NCBI RefSeq assembly: GCF_001425705.1
Contig: NZ_LMDC01000027.1
Coordinates: 375,515 to 439,514, forward strand
Reading direction: 5' to 3'
Origin: Pelomonas sp. Root1217
GTDB lineage: Bacteria > Pseudomonadota > Gammaproteobacteria > Burkholderiales > Burkholderiaceae_C
DNA length: 64,000 nt
In this document: piece after piece, positions 33,558-49,150 of the stretch
Layout: every line of letters begins with the position of its first letter
Numbering within the stretch: the first letter of the stretch is position 1
Program-made: the position numbers and the translations under genes
Notes under the pieces: generated by a model
The model's input: the letters and a program-made list of their open reading frames with translations, nothing else
What the model was told of the DNA's origin: nothing
Database searches by the model: none

Positions 33558-35872
33558 GCCTGGCCCTTCAGCGCGAGGACCGCGGCGTCGAAGTCGAGTG
33601 CGGCCAGGGCCTGCTCCAGGCGCTGGCGCACGTCAGGCGCCAGGCCGGTGTGGGCGCCGTGGGCCTGCCACCAGTCCAGCGCGCGGCTGTCGCTCTGTGC
33701 CAGCAACTGGTGCAGCTCAGCCACGTCACCCGGGCCGCTCGGGCGCGGGGCTGCCGCACCCTCCCAGCTGCGTGCCAGGGCGGCTTGGATCTCGGCCTGC
33801 AGCAGCGCCAGGGCAGGTTCGACGTGGCCGAGATGTCGGCCGGCGCTGTCGGCGTCGGCAGCAGCGGCGCTGCGCTCCAGCGCGAGCGCGGCTTCGTGCA
33901 GGGGCTGGGCGCCCAGCGTCGCGGCCAGACCCTGCAACGTGTGGGCGGCGCGGCGCAGTTCAACCCAGTTGCCAGCCGCCAGCCAGTCGGACCAACCGGC
34001 CAGCCCGGCGGTGTATTGGTCGGCAAAACCCTGCAGGGTGCGGCGGTACAGGGCCGACTGGCCATCGAACTGGCGCAACCCGGTCTGCAGGTCCAGTGCC
34101 GGGCGCTGCGGCAACGGCGCTGCGGGCTTGGCAGCAGGACGGTAGCGCTGCAGTTCGCGTACCAGCCGGGCCACATCCAGCGGCTTGGCGATATGGCCCT
34201 GCATGCCGGCGGCCGTGCATTGGGCGCGCTCCTCGGCGAGTGCGTGCGCTGTCATGGCCAGCACGGGCAGGGCGTCGAACTCGGGCAGCTCGCGCAGTTT
34301 GCGCGTCGCGCTCAGGCCATCGAGCACGGGCATCTGCAGGTCCATCAGCACGAGGTCGTAGGCGGCTGGGCCGCGCGCCAGCAGGCGGTTCAGGCCTTCC
34401 TGGCCGTTGGCCGCGACGTCGACCTGGGCGCCGCGGCTGCTCAGCAGGCGCAGCGCGATCTCCTGGTTGACGAGATGGTCCTCGACCAGCAGCACGCGCA
34501 GCCCGGCCAGCGATTGGGCATCCAGGCCAACGGGCCGGTCGGCCGGGGCGTCGCCGAGCAAGCGGCGCAATTCCCCGGGCAGCAGCGGCTTGGGGCAGAG
34601 CGCGCGGGCGCCGAAGCTGCGCGCCTGGGCCGGGCCGTCATCGATGCCTGGCGGGCAGAGCACGGCGATGCGCAGTGCCGGGTGATCGCGGCGCAACTGA
34701 GCCAGCAACTCGGCACCAGTTGCGCCCGGGCCGGGCAACTGCCAGTCGAGCAGCAGCCACTCGAAGGGCTTGCTGGCCTGTTGGGCCTCGACGAGCGCGG
34801 CCCGTGTACCGGCGGCATCGGTGCTGGCGGCCAGGCCAGCGCCGAAGCCGAGGTGGCGCAGCAGGGCCAGCGTTGCCTCGCGACCCTCGGGGTGGGCCTT
34901 GGCGAGCAGCAGGCGTTGCGGCTTGAGCGGCGCGGGCGTCGCGGCGCCCACGTCCAGCGGCAGCGGCAGGCGGATCTCGAAGCTGCTGCCCCGGCCTGGC
35001 GTGCTGTGCACGTCGAGCACGCCGCCCATCAGCTCGACGAGGCGGCGCGTGATGGCCAGGCCCAGCCCGGTGCCGCCATGGCTCCGCTGCATGGACGCGT
35101 CGCCCTGCCGGAATTCACGGAACAGGCCGTCGAGCTGCGCCATGCTCATGCCGATGCCGCTGTCCTGCACGGTGATGCACAGCGGCACGCGGCCCTGATC
35201 GTCGATAGGTGCGGCTGCCAGGCGCAGCTGCACCTGACCGGCCGGCGTGAACTTGATGGCGTTGGCCAGCAGGTTGACCAGCACCTGCTGCAGCCGCAGT
35301 GCGTCGCCGCGGAGCTGGCCGTGCGGGCCGAGCAGGCTGGCGTCGGCCCAGTCGCAGATGAGTGCGACAGCGGGGTTGGCATGCACCGGCCTGACCAGCC
35401 CCATGGCCTGGCCGACGACGTCCTCCAGCCGCATCGGCAGTGACTCGATTGCCATCTGGCCGGCCTCGATCTTGGCCACGTCCAGCACGTCGTTGACGAG
35501 GCTGAGCAGCATGCGCGAGGCGGCATCGGCCTTGGTCAGCAGCTCACGCTGCTCGGGCGTGAGCTGGGTCTGCAGCGCCAGTTGCGTCATGCCCATGACG
35601 GCATTCATGGGCGTGCGGATCTCGTGGCTGAGCTGGGCCAGGAAGCGCGTCTTGGCTTCGGTGGCCGACCGGTGGGATTCGGCCGCATCGACACCGCGCC
35701 GCAGCACCAGCACGCACAGCAGGGGCAGCGGCAGCAGCAGGGCATTGATCACGAGCGCGGCGTCGACCGCCGCGCCGCCTGCGCCGCGCAGGCTCCAAAG
35801 CAGGGCCAGAAGCGCCAGCAGCGCCGCCATGGCAAGCCAGAGTAGGCCGAGCGTGATCGTGCGCTGGGGCAT
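33554..35872 (-). CDS. Hybrid histidine kinase with two receivers and HPt
   Basis: A 772-residue membrane kinase with two N-terminal helices (about 7-28 and 37-57) and almost no periplasmic part. HisKA has His83 ([10 protein letters not shown]), and HATPase follows to about 310. The first receiver (about 325-440) is degenerate around [11 protein letters not shown]. The second (about 460-580) is intact, with Asp in [13 protein letters not shown]. An HPt domain near the C terminus carries His in [16 protein letters not shown]. It has all relay parts from kinase to HPt and could phosphorylate the HD-GYP regulator two genes on. It is divergent, by 139 bp, from a second signalling operon. Confidence 0.92.
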   Translation of the reverse strand: MPQRTITLGLLWLAMAALLALLALLWSLRGAGGAAVDAALVINALLLPLPLLCVLVLRRGVDAAESHRSATEAKTRFLAQLSHEIRTPMNAVMGMTQLALQTQLTPEQRELLTKADAASRMLLSLVNDVLDVAKIEAGQMAIESLPMRLEDVVGQAMGLVRPVHANPAVALICDWADASLLGPHGQLRGDALRLQQVLVNLLANAIKFTPAGQVQLRLAAAPIDDQGRVPLCITVQDSGIGMSMAQLDGLFREFRQGDASMQRSHGGTGLGLAITRRLVELMGGVLDVHSTPGRGSSFEIRLPLPLDVGAATPAPLKPQRLLLAKAHPEGREATLALLRHLGFGAGLAASTDAAGTRAALVEAQQASKPFEWLLLDWQLPGPGATGAELLAQLRRDHPALRIAVLCPPGIDDGPAQARSFGARALCPKPLLPGELRRLLGDAPADRPVGLDAQSLAGLRVLLVEDHLVNQEIALRLLSSRGAQVDVAANGQEGLNRLLARGPAAYDLVLMDLQMPVLDGLSATRKLRELPEFDALPVLAMTAHALAEERAQCTAAGMQGHIAKPLDVARLVRELQRYRPAAKPAAPLPQRPALDLQTGLRQFDGQSALYRRTLQGFADQYTAGLAGWSDWLAAGNWVELRRAAHTLQGLAATLGAQPLHEAALALERSAAAADADSAGRHLGHVEPALALLQAEIQAALARSWEGAAAPRPSGPGDVAELHQLLAQSDSRALDWWQAHGAHTGLAPDVRQRLEQALAALDFDAAVLALKGQA

Positions 35873-36011
35873 GGGCGGTCGCGTGGGAACTTGCCGATTA
35901 TGGTGGTCGCGGATGACCCGAATGTGCGACGGAATCTACAGCCACGCCCTGGGGAAAGCCCCGGGCATGCCTGCGGTTGTCGGGGAGGTGCAGCGGTTAT
36001 TCTGACCCGCC

Positions 36012-37178
36012 ATGCCGCTCATCCTCGTAGTCGACGACCAGCCGAGCAACATCCATGCGCTCTATCAGTTGCTGGTGGACGAATGCGAGGTCTCCATGGC
36101 CACCAGCGGCGCCGAGGCGCTGGCCTTCTGTGCCCAGCAGCTGCCCGACCTGATCCTGCTCGACGTGCTGATGCCCGAAATGAGCGGCTATGAGGTCTGC
36201 GACCGCCTGAAGGCCGATCCGCGCACGCGCGGCGTCCCTGTCATCTTCGTCACCGTGCAGGGCAGCGCCGACGACGAGGCCCAAGGCTTCGCCCATGGTG
36301 CGGTGGACTACATCCCCAAGCCCTTCGTCGACGTCGTCGTGAAGGCGCGGGTGCGCACCCAGCTGGCGCTCAAGCTGGCGTCCGAGAGCTTCGCGCGTTC
36401 GCAGATCGAGCTTTTCCAGCGCGACAAGCTGGCCTCGGTCGGGCGAACCATCTCGGGCATCGCCCAGGAGCTGAGTTCGCCGCTGGGCAACGCGCTGATC
36501 TCGGCCTGCACGCTGCAGGATGACCTGACCCATCTGCGCGGCCTGTCTGGCAGCGGCAGTATCAGGCGCAGCGATCTTGAGAAGCATCTGCGCGTCAGCG
36601 AGGAGAGCGTGGGCCTGGTGCTGTCCAACCTGCAGCGCACCCTGTCCGTCGTCGACTCCTTCCTGCAATCCACGGCCGACAACTTCGGTGACCAGCGCCG
36701 CAGCTTCTCGCTGCTGGAACTGGTGCACGAGGTGGTCGCCGGCCTGGCGCCGGCGCTGGACACCCACCAGGTGCGCTGCGAGCTCGACGCCAGCGAGGAC
36801 CTGCATCTGCTGAGCTTTCGTGGTGCCCTGGCCAAGGTGTTGTCCACACTGATCCAGAACGCGGTCAAGCATGCCTACCGCGAGGCCGGTGGCGAGGTCC
36901 ACCTGCGCGTGCGGCCGCTGGGCACCGACCAGCTCATCGTCACCGTGCAGGACCACGGCGTCGGCATCCCGCCCGGCATGCTCGGGCGCGTCTTCGATCC
37001 CTTCTTCTCGACGCGTTTCGGCCCCAACCGCAGCGAGCCCGGCCTGTACATCGTGCGCAACCTTGTCACCTTTGCGCTGGGCGGGCAGATCCAGGTCGAG
37101 TCCACGCCCGGTCTGGGCACGACGGTCAGGCTGACCTTGCCGATGATTTCGCCCGAGGCGCGGCGCGCGGCGGGTTGA
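36012..37178 (+). CDS. Receiver plus histidine kinase-like protein lacking the acceptor His
   Basis: A 388-residue soluble protein. A receiver domain (about 1-120) has Asp51 (LILLDVLMPEMSG) and Lys103. A dimerisation helix follows, where the expected H-box reads GIAQELSSPLGNAL: the acceptor His is Gln152 (codon CAG). The HATPase-like domain (about 240-380) keeps the N box LIQNAVKHAY and DHGVGIPP, but the G2 lid is altered (RSEPGLYIVRNL instead of GTGLGL). It is therefore probably not a normal kinase; it may act as a phosphatase, scaffold or inhibitor. It is followed by a binding protein gene with a TGATG overlap. Confidence 0.87.
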   Translation: MPLILVVDDQPSNIHALYQLLVDECEVSMATSGAEALAFCAQQLPDLILLDVLMPEMSGYEVCDRLKADPRTRGVPVIFVTVQGSADDEAQGFAHGAVDYIPKPFVDVVVKARVRTQLALKLASESFARSQIELFQRDKLASVGRTISGIAQELSSPLGNALISACTLQDDLTHLRGLSGSGSIRRSDLEKHLRVSEESVGLVLSNLQRTLSVVDSFLQSTADNFGDQRRSFSLLELVHEVVAGLAPALDTHQVRCELDASEDLHLLSFRGALAKVLSTLIQNAVKHAYREAGGEVHLRVRPLGTDQLIVTVQDHGVGIPPGMLGRVFDPFFSTRFGPNRSEPGLYIVRNLVTFALGGQIQVESTPGLGTTVRLTLPMISPEARRAAG

Positions 37179-38418
37179 TGCTGGCCGGAATGCGCGCCCG
37201 ACTGGCGCTGTTGGGCGGCCTCCTGTTGATGCTGGCATTAGGGCTGGCGCTCTACCTCGTGCAAAGGCCGTCGGTCGAGGCGGCTCGCGGGCCTATCGTC
37301 ATCGGCCTGCTGCACGCCCTCAGCGGCCCGATGGCGGCCAGCGAGGCGCCGCTGGTGGCGACCGTCAAACTGGCCGTGGAGGAGATCAATGCCGGCGGCG
37401 GCCTGCTGGGCCGGCGCGTCGAGCTCAGGATCGAGGACACGCGCTCCGAGCCGCGCACCGCGGCTGCGGCCGCCGAGCGCCTCATCAGCGCCGAGCATGC
37501 GGTGGCGCTGTTCGGCTGCTGGTCGTCCAACTGCCGCCAGGCCGTCAGGCCGGTCGTCGAGATCCATCGCCATCTGCTGTTCTATCCACTGGCCTACGAG
37601 GGCATGGAGCAGTCGCCCCACATCATCTACACCGGCCCCACGCCCAACCAGCATGCACTGCCTGCCACCGACTGGGCCATGCATGGCTTCGGCCGGCGCG
37701 TCTATCTCATTGGCACCGACGGCCTCTACCCGCGGCGGGTCAACGCGATGCTGCGCGACTTCATCTTGCTGAGTGGCGGCCAAGTGCTGGCCGAGCGCTA
37801 TGTACCGCTGGCTGGTACCGACATGGGCGGCATGCTGGCAGACCTGCAACGCGTCCAGCCCGACGTCGTCATCAGCACCATTGGCGGCAGCAGCAGTCGC
37901 GCCTTCTTCGATGCCCTGGTGGCAGCCGGCCTGACCGACCTTCCGCTGATGTCCCTGCGTGCCGCCGAGCCGGAGATGACGGCCTATGGCGGCGGCCGGC
38001 TCGACCGCCATTTCACGGCCTGGAGCTATCTGCAGTCGCAACCCGGGCCTGCCAACGAGGCCTTTCTGGCGCGGCTGCGGCGCAGCCAGGGCGAGGGCAT
38101 CCAGGCCAGTGATCCGGCGGTGTCGGCCTACGTCGGCGTGCAGCTGTGGGCCGCCGCGGTGCGCGGGGTCGGCAGCGCGCAGACGGACGCGGTCAATGCC
38201 AATGTGCTGCAGCAGAGCGTGTCAGTGCCCCAGGGCTTCGGGGCGGTGGACAGCCAGAGCCGGCATCTGTGGCGCCAGCTGCGCATCGCCCAGGTCAAGC
38301 CGGATGGCCAGCTCGCCGAGGTGTTCGCACTGCCGCGCTACATCAAGCCGGCGCCATGGCCGGTGTTCCGGTCCGCAGAGCACTGGATGGCCGTGCTGCC
38401 ACGCACCGAGGGCGCGCC

Positions 38419-38422
<4 letters not shown>
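37178..38422 (+). CDS. Orphan membrane-anchored UrtA/AmiC-type substrate-binding protein
   Basis: A 414-residue type I periplasmic binding protein related to urea/short-chain amide binding proteins (UrtA, FmdD, AmiC). It has an uncleaved-looking hydrophobic N terminus (about 7-29) and then IVIGLLHALSGPMAASEAPLV, WSSNCRQAVRPVVE, HLLFYPLAYEGMEQSP and YTGPTPNQHALP, all familiar from UrtA. No permease or ATPase gene is close by. It lies between a receiver/pseudo-kinase and a hybrid kinase, with start and stop overlapping both, so it probably acts as a ligand-sensing co-receptor. ATG at 37178 was chosen over the TTG just before it. Confidence 0.86.
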
Positions 38423-42189
<3,767 letters not shown>

Positions 42190-42255
42190 GCGCCGGTTGG
42201 GCCACCCGACGGGCAAAACCCATTCCCGGTGTGCGGGCGCCGTGGGCTTGCGTAC

Positions 42256-42274
42256 AATGAGAATCATTCTCATC
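42256..42274 (+). promoter_or_regulatory. Fur box upstream of feoAB
   Basis: The 19-bp site AATGAGAATCATTCTCATC is a near-perfect match to the Fur consensus GATAATGATAATCATTATC, with symmetrical arms ATGAGAA and TTCTCAT. It ends 27 bp before the feoA ATG, so Fur with Fe(II) would cover the promoter or start region and shut off ferrous iron uptake when iron is plentiful. Confidence 0.93.
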
Positions 42275-42301
42275 AAACCAACTCGTCCGCCGAGCCCGCC
42301 C

Positions 42302-42557
42302 ATGTCCGAGCCGCTGTTCTCCAGCCTCGCCGCCGCCCCTGCCGGGCTGGCGCTGACTGTCCATCAGGTCAGCGCGCCCGGGCATTCGCCGGAATGGGCG
42401 GGCTGGCTGGCCGATCTGGGCTTTTTGCCGGGCGAAGCCGTGCATGTGCTGCGCCGCGGCGCCCAGCGCACGGGCAACCTGGTCGTGCGCATCGGGCAAT
42501 CGACGTTTGCGCTGCGCCATGCCGAGGCCGAATGCATCGCCGTGACGCCGCGCGGCC

Positions 42558-42565
<8 letters not shown>
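42302..42565 (+). CDS. feoA: Ferrous iron transport protein A
   Basis: An 87-residue SH3-like protein of the FeoA family (HQVSAPGHSPEWAGWLADLGFLPGEAVHVLRR is split over the characteristic glycine turn). FeoA is a small cytoplasmic partner needed for full activity of the FeoB permease. The start at 42302 gives the standard family length. It overlaps feoB by 8 bp. The Fur box just upstream places it under iron control. Confidence 0.93.
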
Positions 42566-44429
<1,864 letters not shown>

Positions 44430-44442
44430 CGTCAGCGTATTC

Positions 44443-44582
44443 CGGGCCGAGCGCTGGGCCGTTCCCGAGCCGGCCCGCTTGGGCGTTTGCTTGTGGCTCA
44501 ATGCCGCAAGCATCGCCGTCCCCGCGGGGGACCGGCTGGGCGCGCCCGCGTTCAGCGGGGCGAGACCGGACGAGGGGCTTCA
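44443..44582 (-). repeat. Structured intergenic repeat, copy A
   Basis: A 140-bp element that reappears at 60928-61140. Shared blocks on the plus strand include CGGGCCGAGCGC, AGCCGGCCCGC, CAAGCATCGCCG, CCGCGTTCAGCGG or CCCGCGTTCAGCGG, and CGAGGGGCTTCA. It contains stem-loops GCTTGTGGC-TCAAT-GCCGCAAGC, GTCCCC-GCG-GGGGAC and CCCGC-GTTCA-GCGGG. It lies directly behind the stop of the cyclophilin gene (minus strand) and also behind feoB (plus strand), so it can end both transcripts. No T-run is present. Confidence 0.8.
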
Positions 44583-45521
44583 GGGAGTGGGGCGCGTCGG
44601 CACCGACGCGCTGCAGATGTCGATATAGCCGGGGCTGTGCACGAACCAGCCACTGCGAAAGCGCCTGGCATCGAGCAGTTGGGTCCAGGTGGTGGACTCG
44701 GTGCGCAACACCTGCAGCGCCGGCCGTTCGACGGCCGGCACCTCGGCCAGCAGGCGGATGCGCTGGATGCCCGTGCGCTGCTCAGGCTTGTCATAGAAGC
44801 CCATGGCCGCGCCGCCGCGGGGCAGGCCGGACAGCAGCTCCATGCCCTTGAGCACGCGGCCCACCACGGTGATGTTGAGATCCAGCCCGCGCGGCGCCTG
44901 GCCGATGACGGCGTAGAGCTCGGTGCCGTTGCTCGAGTCGACCGCGTCGCTGCGCCCGGCGCCGACCATGCCGTAGCAGTGGGCCAACCAGGCCCTGCCG
45001 GCCTTGGGATCAGCGGCGACCGGGAAGCCATCGGCAAAGCCGGTGCGTGGCGCCCAGCCTTCCACGTCGGGCAGCCTGGCGAAGGCGGCTTCCTTGCCGA
45101 CCTTGTCCAGCGGCACGGAGAACTCGGCGGGCAGCTTGGCCTGTGCCCCGGCCGGCAAGGGCTTCGCCTTGCTGGCGTCCTCGCCATCAGGGTCGCCCCA
45201 CTGGGTGACGAAGTTGTCCTGCACGCGCAGGATGGCCAGGCCATCCCAATAGCCGCCGCGGGCCAGGGCGCGGATGTTGGCGGCATGCGCGGGCGCAAAT
45301 CGCGGGGCCAGTTCGATGATGACTTGACCCGACGCCAGCTCCATCAGCAGCGTGTTCTCGGGATCGAGCCCGCGCCAGTCGCTGGCCGGCGAGCCGGCCA
45401 GGATCTGCTGGGCGGTCTTCTTTGCAGCCGCCTTGACCGTGGGCTTGGCAGCCTTGGAGGGTGCCGCAAGGGCGGTGGACAGCAGGCCGGCGGTGGCCAG
45501 CGCGAGCGCGATGTGTTTCAT
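44580..45521 (-). CDS. Periplasmic cyclophilin-type peptidylprolyl isomerase
   Basis: A 313-residue protein with a signal peptide (about 1-19, ending ALAAP), a Lys/Ala-rich linker, and a cyclophilin domain. Recognisable parts are [48 protein letters not shown] and the loop [26 protein letters not shown] normal role would be proline isomerisation in periplasmic folding, but the active-site FMxQ element is changed to FVTQ and the domain has long insertions, so activity may differ. It is divergent from dnaE with only 43 bp between the starts. Confidence 0.87.
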   Translation of the reverse strand: MKHIALALATAGLLSTALAAPSKAAKPTVKAAAKKTAQQILAGSPASDWRGLDPENTLLMELASGQVIIELAPRFAPAHAANIRALARGGYWDGLAILRVQDNFVTQWGDPDGEDASKAKPLPAGAQAKLPAEFSVPLDKVGKEAAFARLPDVEGWAPRTGFADGFPVAADPKAGRAWLAHCYGMVGAGRSDAVDSSNGTELYAVIGQAPRGLDLNITVVGRVLKGMELLSGLPRGGAAMGFYDKPEQRTGIQRIRLLAEVPAVERPALQVLRTESTTWTQLLDARRFRSGWFVHSPGYIDICSASVPTRPTP

Positions 45522-45564
45522 GGGCGCGCAGCTTAACGGCGGAGCGGCTTCCTACAATGGCGCG

Positions 45565-48500
45565 ATGCCCGAGACCGCTGTTCACGACCTGCAAGACCTG
45601 CCCTTCGTCCACCTGCGCATGCACACCGAGTATTCGGTGGTGGACGGCACCCTGCGCACCGACGATGCCGCCGACGCAGCCGCGGCGGATGGCCAGGTGG
45701 CGGCGGCCATCACCGACCTGGCCAACCTGTTCGGCGGCATCAAGTTCTACACGGCGATGCGCAAGAAGGGCGTGCAGCCCATCCTCGGCGCCGACTGCTG
45801 GCTGGAGACCGACGCCACCGACAAGCCGCCGACGCGCCTGCTGCTGCTGGTGCAGAACAGCCAGGGTTATCTCAACCTCAGCGAACTGCTGTCGCGCGCC
45901 TGGATCGACAACGTCCAGCGCAACCAGGCCTGCCTGAAGTGGGAGTGGCTGACCGAACTGGGCGCGGGCCTGATCTGCCTGTCCGGCGCCCAGCATGGCG
46001 GCCTGGGCCAGGCGCTGATGCAGGGCGACAAGGTGCGGGCGAAGGAGTGGGCGCAGCGGCTGTCCGAGGTCTTCCCGGGGCGCTTCTACATCGAGCTGCA
46101 GCGCGCCGGGCTGCCCGGCCAGGAGGCGCTGGTGCAGGCCAGCGTGCCGCTGGCGGCCGAGCTGGGCCTGCCCGTGGTGGCGACCCACCCGATCCAGTTC
46201 CTGGGTGAGGACGACTTCGAGGCCCATGAGGCGCGCGTCTGCGTGGCCGAAGGAGAGACTCTCGCCAACCCCAAGCGCATCAAGCGCTTCCTGCCCAGCC
46301 AGTACTTCAAGACCCAGGCGCAGATGCGCCAGCTGTTCAAGGACATCCCGAGCGCCATCCAGAACACCACCGAGATCGCACGCCGCTGCTCGCTGACGCT
46401 GGTGCTGGGCAAGCCGCAGCTGCCCAATTTCCCGACGCCGCTGCTGGACGACGGCACGCCGATGCCGATGGAGCAATACTTCCGCGAGCTGAGCCACGAG
46501 GGTCTGGTGGGGCGGCTCAAGCATCTCTTCCCTGACGAGGCCGAGCGTGAGAAGGAGCGCCCGCGCTACGTCGAGCGCCTGGAGTTCGAGCTGAACACCA
46601 TCATCAAGATGGGCTTCCCGGGCTACTTCCTCATCGTCTCGGACTTCATCCGCTGGGCCAAGGCCAACGGCTGCCCGGTCGGCCCGGGGCGGGGCTCGGG
46701 CGCCGGCTCGCTGGTGGCCTATGCGCTGCTGATCACGGACCTGGACCCGCTCAAATACAACCTGCTGTTCGAGCGCTTCCTGAACCCCGAGCGGGTCTCG
46801 ATGCCCGACTTCGACATCGACTTCTGCCAGGGCAACCGCGACCGCGTCATCGACTACGTCAAGGACAAATACGGCCGGCCGGCAGTCAGCCAGATCGCGA
46901 CGTTCGGCACCATGGCCGCCAAGGCCGCGCTGCGCGACATCGGCCGCGTGCTGGGCATGGGCTTCGGCCATGTGGACAGCATCGCCAAGCTCATTCCCGC
47001 GCCACCCGGCAAGACGGTGACGCTGGCCAAGCTGCCGCCCAACTTCGACCCCGACAAGGCCAAGGTCATCTACGCCCGCCACGAGGCGCCGGAGCTGGAG
47101 GAGCGCGAGAGGAGCGACGAGGAAGTGGCCGAGCTGCTCAAGCTCGCCGCCCGCGTCGAAGGCATGGTGCGCAACATCGGCATGCATGCCGGTGGCGTGC
47201 TGATCGCGCCGGGCAAGATCACCGACTTCTGCCCGCAGTACCAGCAGCCCGGCTCAACCTCGGCCGTCAGCCAGTTCGACAAGGACGACGTCGAGGCCAT
47301 CGGCCTCGTGAAGTTCGACTTCCTGGGCCTGGCCACGCTGACCATCCTGGAGCTGGCCAAGGACTTCATCGTCGCCCGCTATCCGGACCGCAAGGATTTC
47401 GACTGGGCCGACGTGCCGCTGGTCGACAAGAAGGTGTTCGACCTCTTCGGCAAGGGCTACTCCGAGAGCGTGTTCCAATTTGAATCGCCCGGCATGCAGC
47501 GCCTGCTGAAGGACGCCAAGCCGTCGCGCTTCGAGGACCTGATCGCGCTGGTGTCGCTGTACCGCCCGGGCCCGATGGACCTGATCCCGTCGTTCGTGGC
47601 GCGCAAGCACGGCAAGGAGACCATCGAATACCCGCATCCACTGCTGGGCCAGGTGCTGGAGGAGACCTATGGCGTCTTCGTCTACCAGGAGCAGGTCATG
47701 CAGGCCGCCCAGGTGCTGGGTGGCTACAGCCTCGGTGGCGCCGACATGCTGCGCCGCGCGATGGGCAAGAAGAAGGCCGAGGAAATGGCCATGCACCGCG
47801 AGATCTTCCGCAAGGGGGCGGCGGAAAAGGGCATCGACCAGGCCAAGGCGGATGAAGTCTTCGACTTGATGGAAAAGTTCGCGGGCTATGGCTTCAACAA
47901 GTCGCATGCCGCCGCCTATGCGCTGCTGAGCTACCACACGGCCTGGCTCAAGACGCACTACACGGCCGAGTTCTACGCCGCGAACATGACCATCGAAATG
48001 GACGACACCGACAAGCTCAAGGTGTTGCTCAATGACGCCAAGATCTTCGGCATCGAGTTCCAGTCGCCCTGCGTGAACAAGGGGCAGTACCGCTTCGAAC
48101 CCATCACCAACCGCCTCGTGAACTACGGCCTGGGCGCCGTCAAGGGCACGGGCCGTGGCGCCATCGAGGCCATCGTCGCGGCGCGCGAGGCCGGCGGGCC
48201 ATTCCTGAGCTTCTACGACTTCTGCCTGCGCGTGGACCGCAAAGCCGTCAACAAGCGTGCCGTGGAGGCGCTGATCAAGGCCGGCGCCTTCGACAGCATC
48301 AACCCCGAGCGCTCGAAACTGCTGGCCAGCGTCGGCCGCGGCTACACGCATGCCGAGACGCAGGAGGCCAATGCCGACCAGGGCGGCCTGTTCGACTTCG
48401 GCGATTCGCATGCGGCCTCGCATGTCGAGCCCGATCTCGTCGACGCGCCCGTTTGGAACATCAAGGAACGGTTGTCGCTGGAGAAGACCGCCATCGGCTT

Positions 48501-49122
48501 CTACCTGTCGGGCCATCTGTTCGACCACGGCGGCGCCGAGGTGCGGCGCATCGTCAAGCGCCAGATCGCCGACCTGGTGGACAGCCGCGAGCCGACGCTG
48601 GTGGCCGGCATCGTCAGCGACATGCGCGTCATCAACGGCCAGCGCGGCCGCGTCGCCATCTTCAAGATCGACGACAAGAGCGACGCCATCGAGGCCGTGG
48701 CCAACGAGGAGCTGCTGAACGCCAACAAGGAGCTGCTGGCCGAGGACGAACTCATCATTGCCCAGGGCAAGGTGCAGAACGACCGCTTCTCGGGCGGCCT
48801 GCGCATGAATGTGCAGGCGGTGTGGAGCCTGTCCGCGGCGCGCGCCAAGTTTGGCAAGCACCTGCTGCTCGGCAATGCGGGTGCGGCCGGGCTGATCAAG
48901 GAGCTGGTGGAGCGCTTCCCGCCGCGCGAGGTCGTGATGGAGGAGGGCGGCACGCGCAAGCTTGGCCTGCCAGTGCGGGTATCGGTCAAGGCCGAGCCCG
49001 ACGGTGGGGGCGTCGGTGCCCGCTGGCTGGTGGAACTGGGCGAGGCGAGCCGCTTCTGGCCCGCGGACGAGGCTTTAGCCAAATTGGGCACGGCGGCTGA
49101 GGTCATTTACGAAGCTGGATGA
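45565..49122 (+). CDS. dnaE: DNA polymerase III alpha subunit
   Basis: A 1185-residue replicative polymerase. The PHP domain begins VHLRMHTEYSVVDGTLR near the N terminus. The palm holds the catalytic Asp417 and Asp419 in MPDFDIDFCQGNRDR, and GPGRGSGAGSLVAYAL is the conserved incoming-nucleotide loop. The fingers, the beta-binding region and a C-terminal OB domain (TLVAGIVSDMRVINGQRGR) follow. The protein is DnaE1 type (GNRDRVIDYVKDKYG), not the error-prone DnaE2. The start at 45565 was chosen because upstream codons overlap the cyclophilin gene on the other strand. There is only a short space for both divergent promoters. Confidence 0.97.
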   Translation: MPETAVHDLQDLPFVHLRMHTEYSVVDGTLRTDDAADAAAADGQVAAAITDLANLFGGIKFYTAMRKKGVQPILGADCWLETDATDKPPTRLLLLVQNSQGYLNLSELLSRAWIDNVQRNQACLKWEWLTELGAGLICLSGAQHGGLGQALMQGDKVRAKEWAQRLSEVFPGRFYIELQRAGLPGQEALVQASVPLAAELGLPVVATHPIQFLGEDDFEAHEARVCVAEGETLANPKRIKRFLPSQYFKTQAQMRQLFKDIPSAIQNTTEIARRCSLTLVLGKPQLPNFPTPLLDDGTPMPMEQYFRELSHEGLVGRLKHLFPDEAEREKERPRYVERLEFELNTIIKMGFPGYFLIVSDFIRWAKANGCPVGPGRGSGAGSLVAYALLITDLDPLKYNLLFERFLNPERVSMPDFDIDFCQGNRDRVIDYVKDKYGRPAVSQIATFGTMAAKAALRDIGRVLGMGFGHVDSIAKLIPAPPGKTVTLAKLPPNFDPDKAKVIYARHEAPELEERERSDEEVAELLKLAARVEGMVRNIGMHAGGVLIAPGKITDFCPQYQQPGSTSAVSQFDKDDVEAIGLVKFDFLGLATLTILELAKDFIVARYPDRKDFDWADVPLVDKKVFDLFGKGYSESVFQFESPGMQRLLKDAKPSRFEDLIALVSLYRPGPMDLIPSFVARKHGKETIEYPHPLLGQVLEETYGVFVYQEQVMQAAQVLGGYSLGGADMLRRAMGKKKAEEMAMHREIFRKGAAEKGIDQAKADEVFDLMEKFAGYGFNKSHAAAYALLSYHTAWLKTHYTAEFYAANMTIEMDDTDKLKVLLNDAKIFGIEFQSPCVNKGQYRFEPITNRLVNYGLGAVKGTGRGAIEAIVAAREAGGPFLSFYDFCLRVDRKAVNKRAVEALIKAGAFDSINPERSKLLASVGRGYTHAETQEANADQGGLFDFGDSHAASHVEPDLVDAPVWNIKERLSLEKTAIGFYLSGHLFDHGGAEVRRIVKRQIADLVDSREPTLVAGIVSDMRVINGQRGRVAIFKIDDKSDAIEAVANEELLNANKELLAEDELIIAQGKVQNDRFSGGLRMNVQAVWSLSAARAKFGKHLLLGNAGAAGLIKELVERFPPREVVMEEGGTRKLGLPVRVSVKAEPDGGGVGARWLVELGEASRFWPADEALAKLGTAAEVIYEAG

Positions 49123-49150
49123 GCCCCGGCATCGGCGATGATTCCCGCCG

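Noticed and set aside
35873..36011. Small gene in the divergent interval between the two kinase operons
   Set aside because: Short frames here lack ribosome sites and overlap the expected promoters; nothing beyond GC-rich inverted repeats is seen.
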